Origin: Vicinamibacterales bacterium
GTDB lineage: Bacteria > Acidobacteriota > Vicinamibacteria > Vicinamibacterales > UBA2999
Reading direction: 5' to 3'
Assembly (NCBI GenBank): GCA_041394705.1
Contig: JAWKHS010000010.1
Location: forward strand, 186,001-250,000
DNA: 64,000 nt
Below the pieces are notes generated by a model. It was not told where the DNA came from. It did no database searches and was given only the letters and a program-made list of their open reading frames with translations. Positions 35,981 to 44,706 of this stretch are shown here, piece after piece; within the stretch, counting starts at the first letter, position 1, and each line of letters begins with the position of its first letter. The position numbers were made by a program, and so were the translations under genes.

Positions 35981-37348
35981 CTACTTCATGCCCGGCTGCT
36001 TGTAGACCTTCCCGCCCTTGACCACGGTCTCGACGTGCGCGAGCGCGGTGATGTCGTACAGCGGGTCGCCGTCCACGACGATGATGTCGGCCAGCTTGCC
36101 CGGCTCGATCGTGCCCAGGTCGCGCTGCTTGCCGAGGATGTTCGCGCCGATGCGGGTCAGCGACGAGATCACCTTGATGGCCGGATAGCCCATGTCCACG
36201 TGCACCTTGGCCTCGCGCCACAGCGCCTCGGTGTGGAAGTTCATGGGCGTGCCGGAGTCGGTGCCCATGCCGAGCACCGTCCCCGACTCGGTGAACTGCT
36301 TGACGCCGCGCTCGCGGAACACCATCTCGCGGTCGGTCCGCTGGAAGTAGCCGAGGGCCCGCCAGTTGGTGAACGAGCGCTGGATCTCGTTGTAGATGAC
36401 GGGTGGCATCTGCTTCAGCAACGGGTCCTGGAGCCGCTCGGGGAAAGCCACCGTGTCGGGATAGACCCAGGCCCGGTGCGCCGCCGTGATCACGACGGGG
36501 CGCCCGGCGTTGACGATGTCGGTGATGAGCTGCTGGCTGTACGGAGGCGCCGTGCCCGCCGATCCGGCGTGGCTCAGGACGTCGATGCCCATCTCCAGGG
36601 CGTTGCGCACGTCCTCCTCGGCGTAGACGTGGGCGTGCACGCGGACGTTGTGCTTGTGCGCCGTGTCGGCGATGGCCTTGTAGTCGTCGCGGGTCAGGCC
36701 CGAGTGCGCCTTGATGACGTCGACGCCGGCGGCGATGAGCTTCTCCACCTCGGCCGCGGCCTGCGCGCTGCTGGTGACGGCGATGCCGCCGAACTGATCG
36801 GTCATGCCCCCGCCGTTCCTGGTGATCCAGGAGCCGGCCATCGACATGCGCGGCCCGGGGATGGCGCCCCTGGCGATGCGGTCGCGCACGTCGAGGCTCT
36901 CCTTGAGGGGCGCGCCCAGGTCGACGGCCGACGTGACGCCGGCGAAGAGGAGCTGCTTCGCCGCCGTCTCCATCACGGTCGTCAGCATGCCCGGGCCCTG
37001 CTTGGCGATCCATGGGAACCACTCGCCGTAGTTGCCGTGGCCCAGCAGGATGAGGTGGGCGTGCAGCTCGATCATGCCCGGCATCATCGTGCGTCCGCTG
37101 GTGTCGACCACCGTGTAGTCGGGCGGAATCGTGATCTCGGCCGCCGGCGCCACCTTCACGATGCGGTCGCCGTCGATGAGGATGGCGGCGTGGTGGATGG
37201 GCCCCGCCTCGTAGCCGTCGAGCAGCATGCCGCCGACGAGGGCGAGCTTGGCGGGCCGGCCGGCCGCCTGCCGGGCTTCCGGGGCCTGGGGACCGACCGC
37301 CGCGACCAGGGCCGCGACGAACATCGAACGGATCAGAAGGGTGCGCAT
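35981..37348 (-). CDS. Exported metal-dependent amidohydrolase
   Basis: 455 aa with a signal peptide (about residues 1-26). Metal-site residues are complete: HxH in MIELHAHL, lysine in DVIKAHSG, histidines in VRVHAHVY and LSHAGSA, aspartate in GMGTDSGTP. It resembles the exported imidazolonepropionase-like family and is a distant paralogue of the enzyme at 25895-27229. It lies 65 nt downstream of the Oar-like TonB receptor, separated from it by a strong hairpin, suggesting that it processes what the receptor imports. Weak ribosome site GAGAGG. Confidence 0.9.
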   Translation of the reverse strand: MRTLLIRSMFVAALVAAVGPQAPEARQAAGRPAKLALVGGMLLDGYEAGPIHHAAILIDGDRIVKVAPAAEITIPPDYTVVDTSGRTMMPGMIELHAHLILLGHGNYGEWFPWIAKQGPGMLTTVMETAAKQLLFAGVTSAVDLGAPLKESLDVRDRIARGAIPGPRMSMAGSWITRNGGGMTDQFGGIAVTSSAQAAAEVEKLIAAGVDVIKAHSGLTRDDYKAIADTAHKHNVRVHAHVYAEEDVRNALEMGIDVLSHAGSAGTAPPYSQQLITDIVNAGRPVVITAAHRAWVYPDTVAFPERLQDPLLKQMPPVIYNEIQRSFTNWRALGYFQRTDREMVFRERGVKQFTESGTVLGMGTDSGTPMNFHTEALWREAKVHVDMGYPAIKVISSLTRIGANILGKQRDLGTIEPGKLADIIVVDGDPLYDITALAHVETVVKGGKVYKQPGMK

Positions 37349-37373
37349 GAACGAAGACCTCTCGAAGGGGAGG

Positions 37374-37405
37374 GGGCCGGAAGCCGACGGCGCGGCTCCC
37401 GGCCC
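37374..37405 (-). terminator. Intercistronic hairpin after TonB receptor
   Basis: Arms 37374-37386 and 37393-37405 (13 nt) pair around a 6-nt loop; the single non-Watson-Crick position becomes a U.G pair in the minus-strand transcript. It starts 9 nt after the receptor stop and ends 26 nt before the amidohydrolase start. There is no T-run, so an mRNA-stabilising or partially terminating element is more likely than a full terminator. Confidence 0.6.
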
Positions 37406-37413
37406 GGCCGGAC

Positions 37414-40263
37414 TCAGAACGTCACGCGGGCGCCGATCTGGATCTGGCGCGGATCGCGCGCGGCGTTCCGGATGAGCAGCGCCGACGACACGATGCTGGT
37501 CGAGCCGCCGCCGGCGTAGTTCACGCGGTTGAGCGTGTTGTAGCTTTCGAGGAACAGCTCCACGCGCGATCCGCCGGTCACGGCGAAGTCCTTGGTGAGC
37601 CGCAGGTCGAGCGAGACGAACGGGTTGAGCTTCAGCTGGTCGGCCGTGATGGGCGCCAGGTTCCGCGTGGCCCGCAGCTCGTTGATGATCCGGAGTTCCT
37701 CCGCGGTGTTCTCGCGGCCCACGGTGATGCCGAGGCCGGCCGGCCGGTCGTTCTGCGCCTGGCCGTCGCCGTCGATGTCGAATCCGGCGGACACGGCGAA
37801 GGGCGTGCCGCTCAGCGCGCGCAGGATGCCGCTCAACTGCACGCCGTACGGCAGTTCCACCGCGGCCGACGCCGACACGTTGTGGCGCGTGTCCTGCTCG
37901 CTGTAGCCCTTCTCGTTCGGCGTCCGCATCGTGCCGGGGTAGGTCTGGTAGTGGTTCACGCCGTCCCGCTTCGACGTGGAGAGCGTGTAGGACAGGGTGA
38001 AGCTCTCGACGCCCTTGAACCGAGTCCGGAACTGCGTCTCGACGGCGTTGTACCAGCTCTTGGTGAAGTTCTCGAGCGACTTCACCTCCGTGAACTGGCT
38101 GACCGGCCGGGGGTTGGCCGCGCTGATCCGTCCCGAGGCGGGCAGGTTCAGGTCCAGGCCGCCGAGCTGCTTGTAGCCGTAGGCGTGCACGGCGTCCACG
38201 TCGATCCCGGTCGTGTCGTTGATCTGCCACCCGAGCCCCAAGGTGTAGTTCTTCGACTCGGGCAGCTCGTAGCCGTCCGGGATGATGTAGACGGAGCGCG
38301 CGGCGCCGGAGGCCACGTAGTCCGAGAGGGACTTGCCGCCGAGCACGGCGCTGATGTCGGGATAGTGCTGCAGCTGGGCCGGGTCCGTGATGCGCACGGC
38401 CACGCCGAGCAGGCGGTCCTGCGCGGTGAGCCCGAAGTAGTGGCGGTTGCGCGTGATGTAGAGGCCCCAGCCGGCGCGCGCCACGAGGCGTCCGGTCCCC
38501 ATGACGTCGTAGGTGGCGCCGAGACGGGGCTGGATGTTGTTCGCGTCGGTCCCGCGATCGCTGCTGACGAAGTTGTCGAGGCCGGCGTAGGTCGGGTCCG
38601 CCAGCACGCGGCGGTAGACGTCGTTCATCCGCAGGTTCGTGTCCAGGTCGTAGCGCAGTCCGAGGTTGAGTCGCAGGCGGTCGGTGACGCGCCAGTCGTC
38701 CTGCGCGTAGGCGGCCAGGATGTGCGAGTTGTAGTCGTAGTTGCCGTTGGTCTGCTGCACGAACGCGATCGGCCACGTGGACGGAACCGCGGCGTTGAAC
38801 GGCGCGTCGGTGCCGAACTGCCAGTAGCCGCTCTCGTAGAAGTGCGCCTCGTAGCTGTGCTTGGCGTAGGTGTAGTCGGCGCCCACCTTCAGGTCGTGGT
38901 TGCCGGCCGTCTTGTAGAACGTCTCGAAGACCTGGAGGCGGGTGCGCGGGAAGAACTGCGGGGACGTCCAGTTCTGGCCGGTCGTCACCGAGGGCCGCAC
39001 GATTTGGGGCACGCCGATGGTCACCGGCACGGTGGCCACCTCGTTCCACATGTAGTGCCCGCGCAGGGTGTTCACGGCGGAGTTCGAGAGCACCCAGTTC
39101 TGCTCGCCGATGACGCTGTGCATCTTGCTCGAGTCGTTGACGTTGGCCGAGTCGGCCGTGACGGTGCCCGTGCGGGTGGCGTACTGGTCGTCGAACGCGT
39201 AGCGCACGAACACCGACGACCGGTCGTTGAAGCGGTGGTCCACCTTGGCCACCGCCATGTGCTCGCGGGACGTGGCCGGGAACACGCCGTTCTCGGCCGC
39301 CGCGAACGGGTTGCTGGCCGGCAGCGAGATGATGTTCTGCTTGTCGACGCTCGTGTACTCGTAGGCGCCGAAGAAGTGCGTCCGATTCAAGGCGATCGGT
39401 CCGCCGATCGAGCCGCCCGTGCGCTTCTGGCCGTAGACGGGCTTGGTGCGCTGGAAGGCGTTCCGGGCGTTCAGCGAGTCGTCGCGGCCGAAGTAGTACG
39501 CCGTGCCGTGGAGGGCGTTGGTGCCGGACTTCGTGGCCACGGTGACGACCGCCGCCAGGGCGGCCCCGTACTGGGCGTCGAACTGGTTGCGGAACACCTT
39601 GAATTCCTGCACCGCGTCCTGGCTGACGTTCACGGTGGGATCGCCCCAGATCGCGTCGTCCAGGTCGCCGCCGTCGACGATCGTCGTGTAGCCGTTGCGC
39701 TGGTCGGCCGGACCGCCGAACTTCACGCGCGAGAACTTGCTCGTGTAGTTCGGGGCCGCTCCAGGCATGAGCTGCGCCAGGGCGAGGAAGTTGCGCTCGA
39801 GGACCGGCAGCGCCTGGATCTGCGACTCGACGATGGTCGAGGTCGGCGCCGCCCGGGCCACCTCCACGATCGGCGTCGTCGCCGTGACCGTGATCGACTC
39901 CTGGAGCGTCGCCACGCCCATCCGGAGGTCCAGCGTCGCGTTGGCGCCAATCGTGAGCACGAGCTCGCGGGTCGCCGTGCCGAAGCCGGCCAGCTCGGCG
40001 ACCACGCGGTAGGGCGCCGGCTGCAGCGCCACGGCCCGGTAGGCGCCTTCTTCATTCGTCACGACCGTCTGCGCGGCGCCGTTCGCCGTGTTCGTGATCG
40101 TGACGGTCACGCCCGGCAGGGCCCCGCCGCTCTCGTCCACGACGCGGCCCGACAGGTTCGCGCCGACGACCTGCGCCCGCGCGGCGCCCGCCCCCAGCAG
40201 CAGGGCGACGGCGCCCGCCAGGGCGCCGGCGCCGAGACGCCTCCTCAGTGTCGCGATGTTCAT
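37414..40263 (-). CDS. Oar-like TonB-dependent receptor
   Basis: 949-aa outer-membrane protein. Signal peptide of about 30 residues, then a carboxypeptidase-regulatory-like beta-sandwich (GRVVDESGGALPGVTVTITN) at about 33-115. A plug domain follows (about 120-240, LQESITVTATTPIVEV and VVTVATKSGTN) and a 22-strand-type barrel ending in the BAM signal IQIGARVTF with terminal Phe. This is the Oar/OmpA-related TonB receptor type common in Acidobacteriota. It probably imports peptides or oligosaccharides; a ligand cannot be read. AGGAGG lies 5 nt before the ATG, directly after a terminator-like element, so readthrough may control it. Confidence 0.92.
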   Translation of the reverse strand: MNIATLRRRLGAGALAGAVALLLGAGAARAQVVGANLSGRVVDESGGALPGVTVTITNTANGAAQTVVTNEEGAYRAVALQPAPYRVVAELAGFGTATRELVLTIGANATLDLRMGVATLQESITVTATTPIVEVARAAPTSTIVESQIQALPVLERNFLALAQLMPGAAPNYTSKFSRVKFGGPADQRNGYTTIVDGGDLDDAIWGDPTVNVSQDAVQEFKVFRNQFDAQYGAALAAVVTVATKSGTNALHGTAYYFGRDDSLNARNAFQRTKPVYGQKRTGGSIGGPIALNRTHFFGAYEYTSVDKQNIISLPASNPFAAAENGVFPATSREHMAVAKVDHRFNDRSSVFVRYAFDDQYATRTGTVTADSANVNDSSKMHSVIGEQNWVLSNSAVNTLRGHYMWNEVATVPVTIGVPQIVRPSVTTGQNWTSPQFFPRTRLQVFETFYKTAGNHDLKVGADYTYAKHSYEAHFYESGYWQFGTDAPFNAAVPSTWPIAFVQQTNGNYDYNSHILAAYAQDDWRVTDRLRLNLGLRYDLDTNLRMNDVYRRVLADPTYAGLDNFVSSDRGTDANNIQPRLGATYDVMGTGRLVARAGWGLYITRNRHYFGLTAQDRLLGVAVRITDPAQLQHYPDISAVLGGKSLSDYVASGAARSVYIIPDGYELPESKNYTLGLGWQINDTTGIDVDAVHAYGYKQLGGLDLNLPASGRISAANPRPVSQFTEVKSLENFTKSWYNAVETQFRTRFKGVESFTLSYTLSTSKRDGVNHYQTYPGTMRTPNEKGYSEQDTRHNVSASAAVELPYGVQLSGILRALSGTPFAVSAGFDIDGDGQAQNDRPAGLGITVGRENTAEELRIINELRATRNLAPITADQLKLNPFVSLDLRLTKDFAVTGGSRVELFLESYNTLNRVNYAGGGSTSIVSSALLIRNAARDPRQIQIGARVTF

Positions 40264-40275
40264 GCCTTCCTCCTG

Positions 40276-40303
40276 AAAAACGACGGGCCTGCACGCGGGC
40301 CCG
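40276..40303 (-). terminator. Rho-independent terminator-like hairpin with T-run in receptor leader
   Basis: On the minus strand, CGGGCC (40303-40298) pairs with GGCCCG (40289-40284) around an 8-nt loop, followed by TCG and five T residues (40280-40276). It lies 18 nt after the stop of the cytochrome-PQQ dehydrogenase gene. The T-run ends 12 nt before the receptor ATG, just ahead of the AGGAGG ribosome site. Such T-runs are rare in this GC-rich DNA. Confidence 0.65.
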
Positions 40304-40321
40304 GTGGGATCCGTCCGTGGG

Positions 40322-42187
40322 CTAGGGACGCCCGAATGCCAGCAGCACGTTGCCGCGGTTGCCGCCGCCGAGGTCCGAGTAGCCGGACGAGACGAACACC
40401 ATGCCGCCGGCCACGACGGGCCCGGCGGCGTTGATGCCGCCGCCCTTCGCGTCCACCTTGTTCACGGTGTCGAAGGTCCGGTTCGTGTCGAACGACCACA
40501 GGGCCTTCCCCGTGGCGGTCGAGTACGCGTAGACGGTGCCGGTGCTGGCGCCCATGAAGACGGCGCCCGGCATCACGGTGACGGGGGCCGCCCCGCCCTC
40601 CGGCGGCGAGGCCCGCCAGGCGATCTCGCCGCTCCCCAGCCCGACGGCGGCGAGGCCCAGGCCGTTGCCGCCGCGCGTCACCGGGAAGTACGCCAGCCGG
40701 CCGTCGGCGGCCGAGCCCCACATCATGCCGCCGCCCCCGTTCTCCCAGCCGAGCCCGAGCTGGCGGCTCCACACGATGGCGCCCGCCTTGTCCGGATCGA
40801 GCCCCCACGCGTGACCGCTTTTCTGGCCGATGACGATCACGCCCTTCCCGCCGGGCGCGGTCCTGAGGATGGGCGCGTTGCCGAAGTCGAAATCGGGCCC
40901 GAGGTCGTCCGGGCACGTCTCGGACTTGTTCTCGGTGGGCACGTTGGGCCGGTAGACGCCGGGACAGTCGCGCACGTAGTGATCGAGCGCCATCACCTGG
41001 CGTACCCACAGGCGCCTGCCGGTGTCGAGGTCGTAGGCGATGACGGCGTCGGAGGCCGGGTCCGCCGGTTCGGTGTAGCCGTTGCCGGTCGCGACGTACA
41101 CGGCCTTGCGCTGGAGGTCCACGGTGGGCGACGACCACACCCCCGCGCCGGCCGGGGCCCAGAGTTGGGTCCCCTTCGACGTGACCTCCGTCTTCTTCGG
41201 CTCGTCCGCCACGGTGTACGACTTCCAGATCCGGCGGCCGGTGAGCGCGTCGTACGCGGCGACGCCGCCCCGGAACGTGCAGCACGGATAGCTCGGATTG
41301 CCGGCGCCGGATTCCTCGAGCGACGACAACGGCACGTAGAGGCGGCCGGCCGCCAGCGTCGGCGCGCCGGTGACGCGGGCCACCGGGTGCGTGTCGAGAC
41401 GGTCCTTCCACACCTCGGCGCCGGTCTCGGCGTCCACGGCGTACACGTTGGCCTTGATGTCGCCGAAGTAGACGAGCACGCGGTGCTGATCCGTGCCCGT
41501 GCCGAGCGTCGGCGCCGTGCGCACGCCGGCGGCCGCCCGGAACGACCAGTGGACGCAGCCGCTCTTCGCGTCGAGCGAGTACACGAACCCCGTGTCCGAA
41601 CCGACGAACACGCGCCCGCCCACGACAGCCGGCTGGCCGTAGGACGAGTTGCCCATCGGGAAGCCGAACGCCCACTTGAGCGTGAGCGTCGGGACGTCCT
41701 CCGCCGACAGCCCTGGATTCTGCTGGAAACGGGTGTTGGCGGCGTCGCCGCCCCAGCCGTTCCACTCCGATCCGGCGAACGGACGGAACGCCGGCGCGGC
41801 CGTGCATCGGTTCGGCATCCTCGACGCGTCGCCGGCGTCGGCCGCGCCGAGCGGCCGTCCACCGACGTAGACCGCCATCACCTTCGTCTGCCACTCGCTG
41901 AGGCCCTTCACGTACTGGGCGTGATCGCCGGTCGCGATCCGGGCCAGCACGTCTTCCGGCGTCCGGCGGTTCAGCGTGTAGCGGTCGGGCGCGCCGTCCT
42001 TGCCCGTGTCGTGACACGAGGCGCAGCGGCTCGTGAAGGCGAAGATGCCGGCGTTGGTGCCCTGGGGATGCCGGAGATCGCCCGTCGTCAGCGACGGCGC
42101 CTGCGCGCTCGCGGGCGCCGCCGCCACTAGCGCGGCCGTCACGGCCGAGGCCATGACATTCGCATACATCACAACACGTCGGTGCAT
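40322..42187 (-). CDS. Cytochrome c-PQQ propeller dehydrogenase (polyvinyl-alcohol-dehydrogenase-like)
   Basis: 621-aa exported quinohaemoprotein. Signal peptide of about 28 residues, then a short c-type cytochrome domain with CASCH near residue 55, then a PQQ propeller from about residue 140 with repeated tryptophan motifs (VFVGSDTGFVYSLDAKSG, VYAVDAETGAEVWKD, AVYVATGNGYTEP). The cytochrome-first order and size resemble polyvinyl alcohol dehydrogenase rather than methanol dehydrogenase. It should oxidise an alcohol or polyol and reduce its haem. The gene is divergent from a second PQQ dehydrogenase, with tandem repeats between the two. GGGGGAAG precedes the ATG. Confidence 0.85.
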   Translation of the reverse strand: MHRRVVMYANVMASAVTAALVAAAPASAQAPSLTTGDLRHPQGTNAGIFAFTSRCASCHDTGKDGAPDRYTLNRRTPEDVLARIATGDHAQYVKGLSEWQTKVMAVYVGGRPLGAADAGDASRMPNRCTAAPAFRPFAGSEWNGWGGDAANTRFQQNPGLSAEDVPTLTLKWAFGFPMGNSSYGQPAVVGGRVFVGSDTGFVYSLDAKSGCVHWSFRAAAGVRTAPTLGTGTDQHRVLVYFGDIKANVYAVDAETGAEVWKDRLDTHPVARVTGAPTLAAGRLYVPLSSLEESGAGNPSYPCCTFRGGVAAYDALTGRRIWKSYTVADEPKKTEVTSKGTQLWAPAGAGVWSSPTVDLQRKAVYVATGNGYTEPADPASDAVIAYDLDTGRRLWVRQVMALDHYVRDCPGVYRPNVPTENKSETCPDDLGPDFDFGNAPILRTAPGGKGVIVIGQKSGHAWGLDPDKAGAIVWSRQLGLGWENGGGGMMWGSAADGRLAYFPVTRGGNGLGLAAVGLGSGEIAWRASPPEGGAAPVTVMPGAVFMGASTGTVYAYSTATGKALWSFDTNRTFDTVNKVDAKGGGINAAGPVVAGGMVFVSSGYSDLGGGNRGNVLLAFGRP

Positions 42188-42205
42188 AACTTCCCCCGCG
42201 CGTCC

Positions 42206-42254
42206 GCGCGATGTTCAGCGCGTCGCGCGACGTTCAGCGCGCGACGATCGCGCG
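42206..42254. promoter_or_regulatory. Tandem 17-nt repeats and palindrome in divergent intergenic region
   Basis: Two direct repeats of 17 nt, 42206-42222 and 42225-42241, differ at one base and are spaced 19 nt apart. They run into a palindrome, CGCGCGA (42238-42244) and TCGCGCG (42248-42254), with a 3-nt centre. They occupy the 144-nt space between the divergent PQQ dehydrogenase genes, a typical place for regulator sites. Confidence 0.5.
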
Positions 42255-42331
42255 CACCATATCACGAACGTCGCGGCGCCAGACGCATCGTGGCGGCGTC
42301 GGTCACCACGAAGACGTGCTACAAGAGTCCG

Positions 42332-44242
42332 GTGACTCGACACCATCTCCGTGCCTCATCGATCCTGGCCGTCTGCCTGTGCTGGGCGCCCGTCCTCGCG
42401 CAGCGCGGCGGCGTGCCGCGGGACTGGCCCGTCTACGGCGGCGACGCCGGCGGGCAGAAGTACTCGCCGCTCACCGCCATCACGCGCGACAACGTCTCGC
42501 GCCTCGTGACCGCGTGGGAATGGAAGACGGGCGAGACGGCACTCGAGGCGCACGGCACGTTCCCTGGCGCGTTCCAGGCCACGCCGCTCATGATCGACGA
42601 CGTGCTGTACGTGAGCACGCCCTACAACCGGGCCGTGGCGCTCGAGGCGGCGACCGGCAAGGCGCTCTGGGCCTTCGATCCCAAGGCCTACCAGGAAGGC
42701 CAGCCGGCCAGCGGGCAGGGCTTCGTCCACCGCGGGCTCGCCGCCTGGCGCGACAAGGGCGCGCTGCGCCTCTTCCTCAACTCGCGCACCCGCCTCTACT
42801 CCCTGGACGCGAAGACGGGCCAGCCGGTCGCGAGCTTCGGGCAGGGCGGCTCGATCGACCTGAGCGCCGGGCTCATCTGGGACATCAACAAGGCCCATTA
42901 CGCGCAGACCTCGCCCCCCGTCGTCTACAAGGACCTCGTCATCGTCGGCAACGGCGTCGGCGATCGCCTGACGTACCGGAACGACCCGCCCGGCGACGTG
43001 CGCGCGTACAACGCGAGGACGGGCGCGCTCGTCTGGACCTTCCATCCCATTCCGCAGCCGGGCGAATTCGGCCACGAGACGTGGAAGGACGGCGCCTGGA
43101 AGTTCACGGGCCACACGAACGTGTGGGCCCCGATGACGCTCGACGCCGAGCGGGGCCTGCTCTACATGCCCGTGAGCACGCCGAGCAACGACTACTACGG
43201 CGCCCGGCGCAAGGGCTCGAACCTGTTCGCCGAGTCGCTGGTCTGCCTCGACGCCGCCACCGGCGTGCGCAAGTGGCACTTCCAGATCGTCCATCACGGG
43301 CTGTGGGACTACGACCCGGCCTCGCCGCCCAACCTCGTGACGATCACGGTGGGCGGCCGCCGGATCGACGCGGTAGTGCAGCTCACCAAGCAGGGCTTCG
43401 CGTTCGTGTTCGATCGCGTCACCGGCCGGCCCGTGTGGCCCATCGAGGAGCGGCCCGTCCCGCAAAGCGACGTGCCCGGCGAGGAGAGCTCGCCGACGCA
43501 GCCCTTCCCCACCCGTCCGCCCGCGTTCGTCGAACAGGGCGTGACGCTGGACGACGCGTTCGATCTCACCCCCGAGCTCAAGGCCAGGGCGCAGGAGGAG
43601 ATGAAGAAGTTCCGCCTCGGCCCGGTCTACACGCCGCCGTCGATGGAGGGCACGTTCGTGAGGCCGGGCGTGTGGGGGGGCGCCAACTGGGGCGGCGGGG
43701 CCTTCGATCCGGCGTCGGGCGTCCTGTTCCTGAAGGTGACCAACCAGGGCCAGATCTCGCGCATCCAGAAGCGGGATCCCGACGCGCCGACCAACCGCCC
43801 CGGCGAGGTGGACGCCGACTACACGAACCGCGGCCTGCCCGGCTGGTTCATGGACGGCCTGCCGCTCACCAAGCCCCCGTACGCGCGTGTCGTGGCCCTC
43901 GACCTCAATGCCGGGACGATCAAGTGGCAGGTGCCGTTCGGGGATCACCCGGCCCTGCGCGAGATCCTGACGAAGCTCGGCGTCACGCCGCCCGCGGTGC
44001 TCGGCGCGCCGGGACCACCCGGGCCGCTCGTGACCAGGAGCGGCCTGCTGTTCATCGGCGGCGGCGACCGCGCCTTCCACGCGCTGGACACGCGAGACGG
44101 GAAGGATCTGTGGTCCACGCCGACGCTCGAGACCACGGCGACGCCCATGACCTACGCGACCGCCGACGGCAGGCAGTTCGTGGTGGTGGCGACGGGCCGG
44201 GGACCCAACGCCACCCTGGTGGCCTTCAGCCTGCCGTCCTGA
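42332..44242 (+). CDS. PQQ-dependent dehydrogenase (glucose/quinate dehydrogenase propeller type)
   Basis: 636-aa exported quinoprotein. The chosen GTG opens an N-terminal signal segment (about residues 1-23, ending VLAQ); the upstream frame is open but not signal-like. The propeller shows DWPVYGGDAGGQKYSPL, GKALWAFDPKAYQ, QIVHHGLWDYDPASPPNLV and WGGANWGGGAFDP, the latter two being well-conserved PQQ-pocket segments of membrane glucose/quinate dehydrogenases. The membrane-anchor helices of GcdA are absent, so it is a soluble periplasmic or secreted form. It likely oxidises an aldose or cyclic polyol. Divergent from the cytochrome-PQQ dehydrogenase and convergent with the tail-tube doublet. 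Confidence 0.87.
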   Translation: MTRHHLRASSILAVCLCWAPVLAQRGGVPRDWPVYGGDAGGQKYSPLTAITRDNVSRLVTAWEWKTGETALEAHGTFPGAFQATPLMIDDVLYVSTPYNRAVALEAATGKALWAFDPKAYQEGQPASGQGFVHRGLAAWRDKGALRLFLNSRTRLYSLDAKTGQPVASFGQGGSIDLSAGLIWDINKAHYAQTSPPVVYKDLVIVGNGVGDRLTYRNDPPGDVRAYNARTGALVWTFHPIPQPGEFGHETWKDGAWKFTGHTNVWAPMTLDAERGLLYMPVSTPSNDYYGARRKGSNLFAESLVCLDAATGVRKWHFQIVHHGLWDYDPASPPNLVTITVGGRRIDAVVQLTKQGFAFVFDRVTGRPVWPIEERPVPQSDVPGEESSPTQPFPTRPPAFVEQGVTLDDAFDLTPELKARAQEEMKKFRLGPVYTPPSMEGTFVRPGVWGGANWGGGAFDPASGVLFLKVTNQGQISRIQKRDPDAPTNRPGEVDADYTNRGLPGWFMDGLPLTKPPYARVVALDLNAGTIKWQVPFGDHPALREILTKLGVTPPAVLGAPGPPGPLVTRSGLLFIGGGDRAFHALDTRDGKDLWSTPTLETTATPMTYATADGRQFVVVATGRGPNATLVAFSLPS

Positions 44243-44270
44243 CGCGCGGCAGGCCGGTATCCGCGTCAGG
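44238..44270. terminator. Hairpin at convergent gene ends
   Basis: Arms 44238-44246 and 44262-44270 form a perfect 9-bp stem around a 15-nt loop. The left arm contains the stop codon of the PQQ dehydrogenase and the right arm overlaps the end of the tube-like gene. Position between two converging stops suits a bidirectional terminator, though no T-run is present. Confidence 0.5.
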
Positions 44271-44706
44271 CCGGTGACAGCACCTCGACCCGGTCGAACG
44301 CGAGCTCGACCGTCTCGGTGACGAGGCCCGGCGCCATGGCGTGGAGCGGCGAGTAGGCCAGCGTCACCGGGTAGGCGCCGTGGAAGCGCCACGCCATCAC
44401 GACGCCGCGGTGGTCCTCGTCCAGGAGCTGCACCGTGACGGTGCGCCGCTCGCCCTTCGTCCCGCGGGTGTGGCTCCACCACTCGTAGAGGTCCAGGCGC
44501 CCGGTGGCCGCCCGTCGGAGCGTCAGCCTGGACGGCGGCAGGCCCGCGCCCGTGTCCGGCCGCGCCGGATCGACCGCCGCGAACACCGGGAACACGACGT
44601 CACAGAAGCCCGCGTCGGGCCCGGCGGGATCGGCCTCGCCGATCGACACGAGGAAGTTGGCGCCGGTCACGGGCCGGGCGCGCGGATCGGCCGGGGTCAC
44701 GGTCAC
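44266..44706 (-). CDS. Divergent phage tail tube-like protein (second of pair)
   Basis: 146 aa. It shares the layout of its upstream neighbour: an N-terminal NFLVSIG strand, a mid-region RLTLRR and LYEWWSHTR, and a C-terminal VTETVELAFDRVEV strand that mirrors the VAIEELVLAYERLEL end of the first protein. The conserved EVSGIG loop is reduced to FCDVVFP. It is therefore a more diverged member of the T4 gp19/contractile tail tube family. The GTG start overlaps the stop of the first tube gene by 4 nt (GTGA), so translation is coupled. Paired tube proteins occur in extracellular contractile injection systems, but none of the other parts are here. Confidence 0.75.
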   Translation of the reverse strand: MTVTPADPRARPVTGANFLVSIGEADPAGPDAGFCDVVFPVFAAVDPARPDTGAGLPPSRLTLRRAATGRLDLYEWWSHTRGTKGERRTVTVQLLDEDHRGVVMAWRFHGAYPVTLAYSPLHAMAPGLVTETVELAFDRVEVLSPA

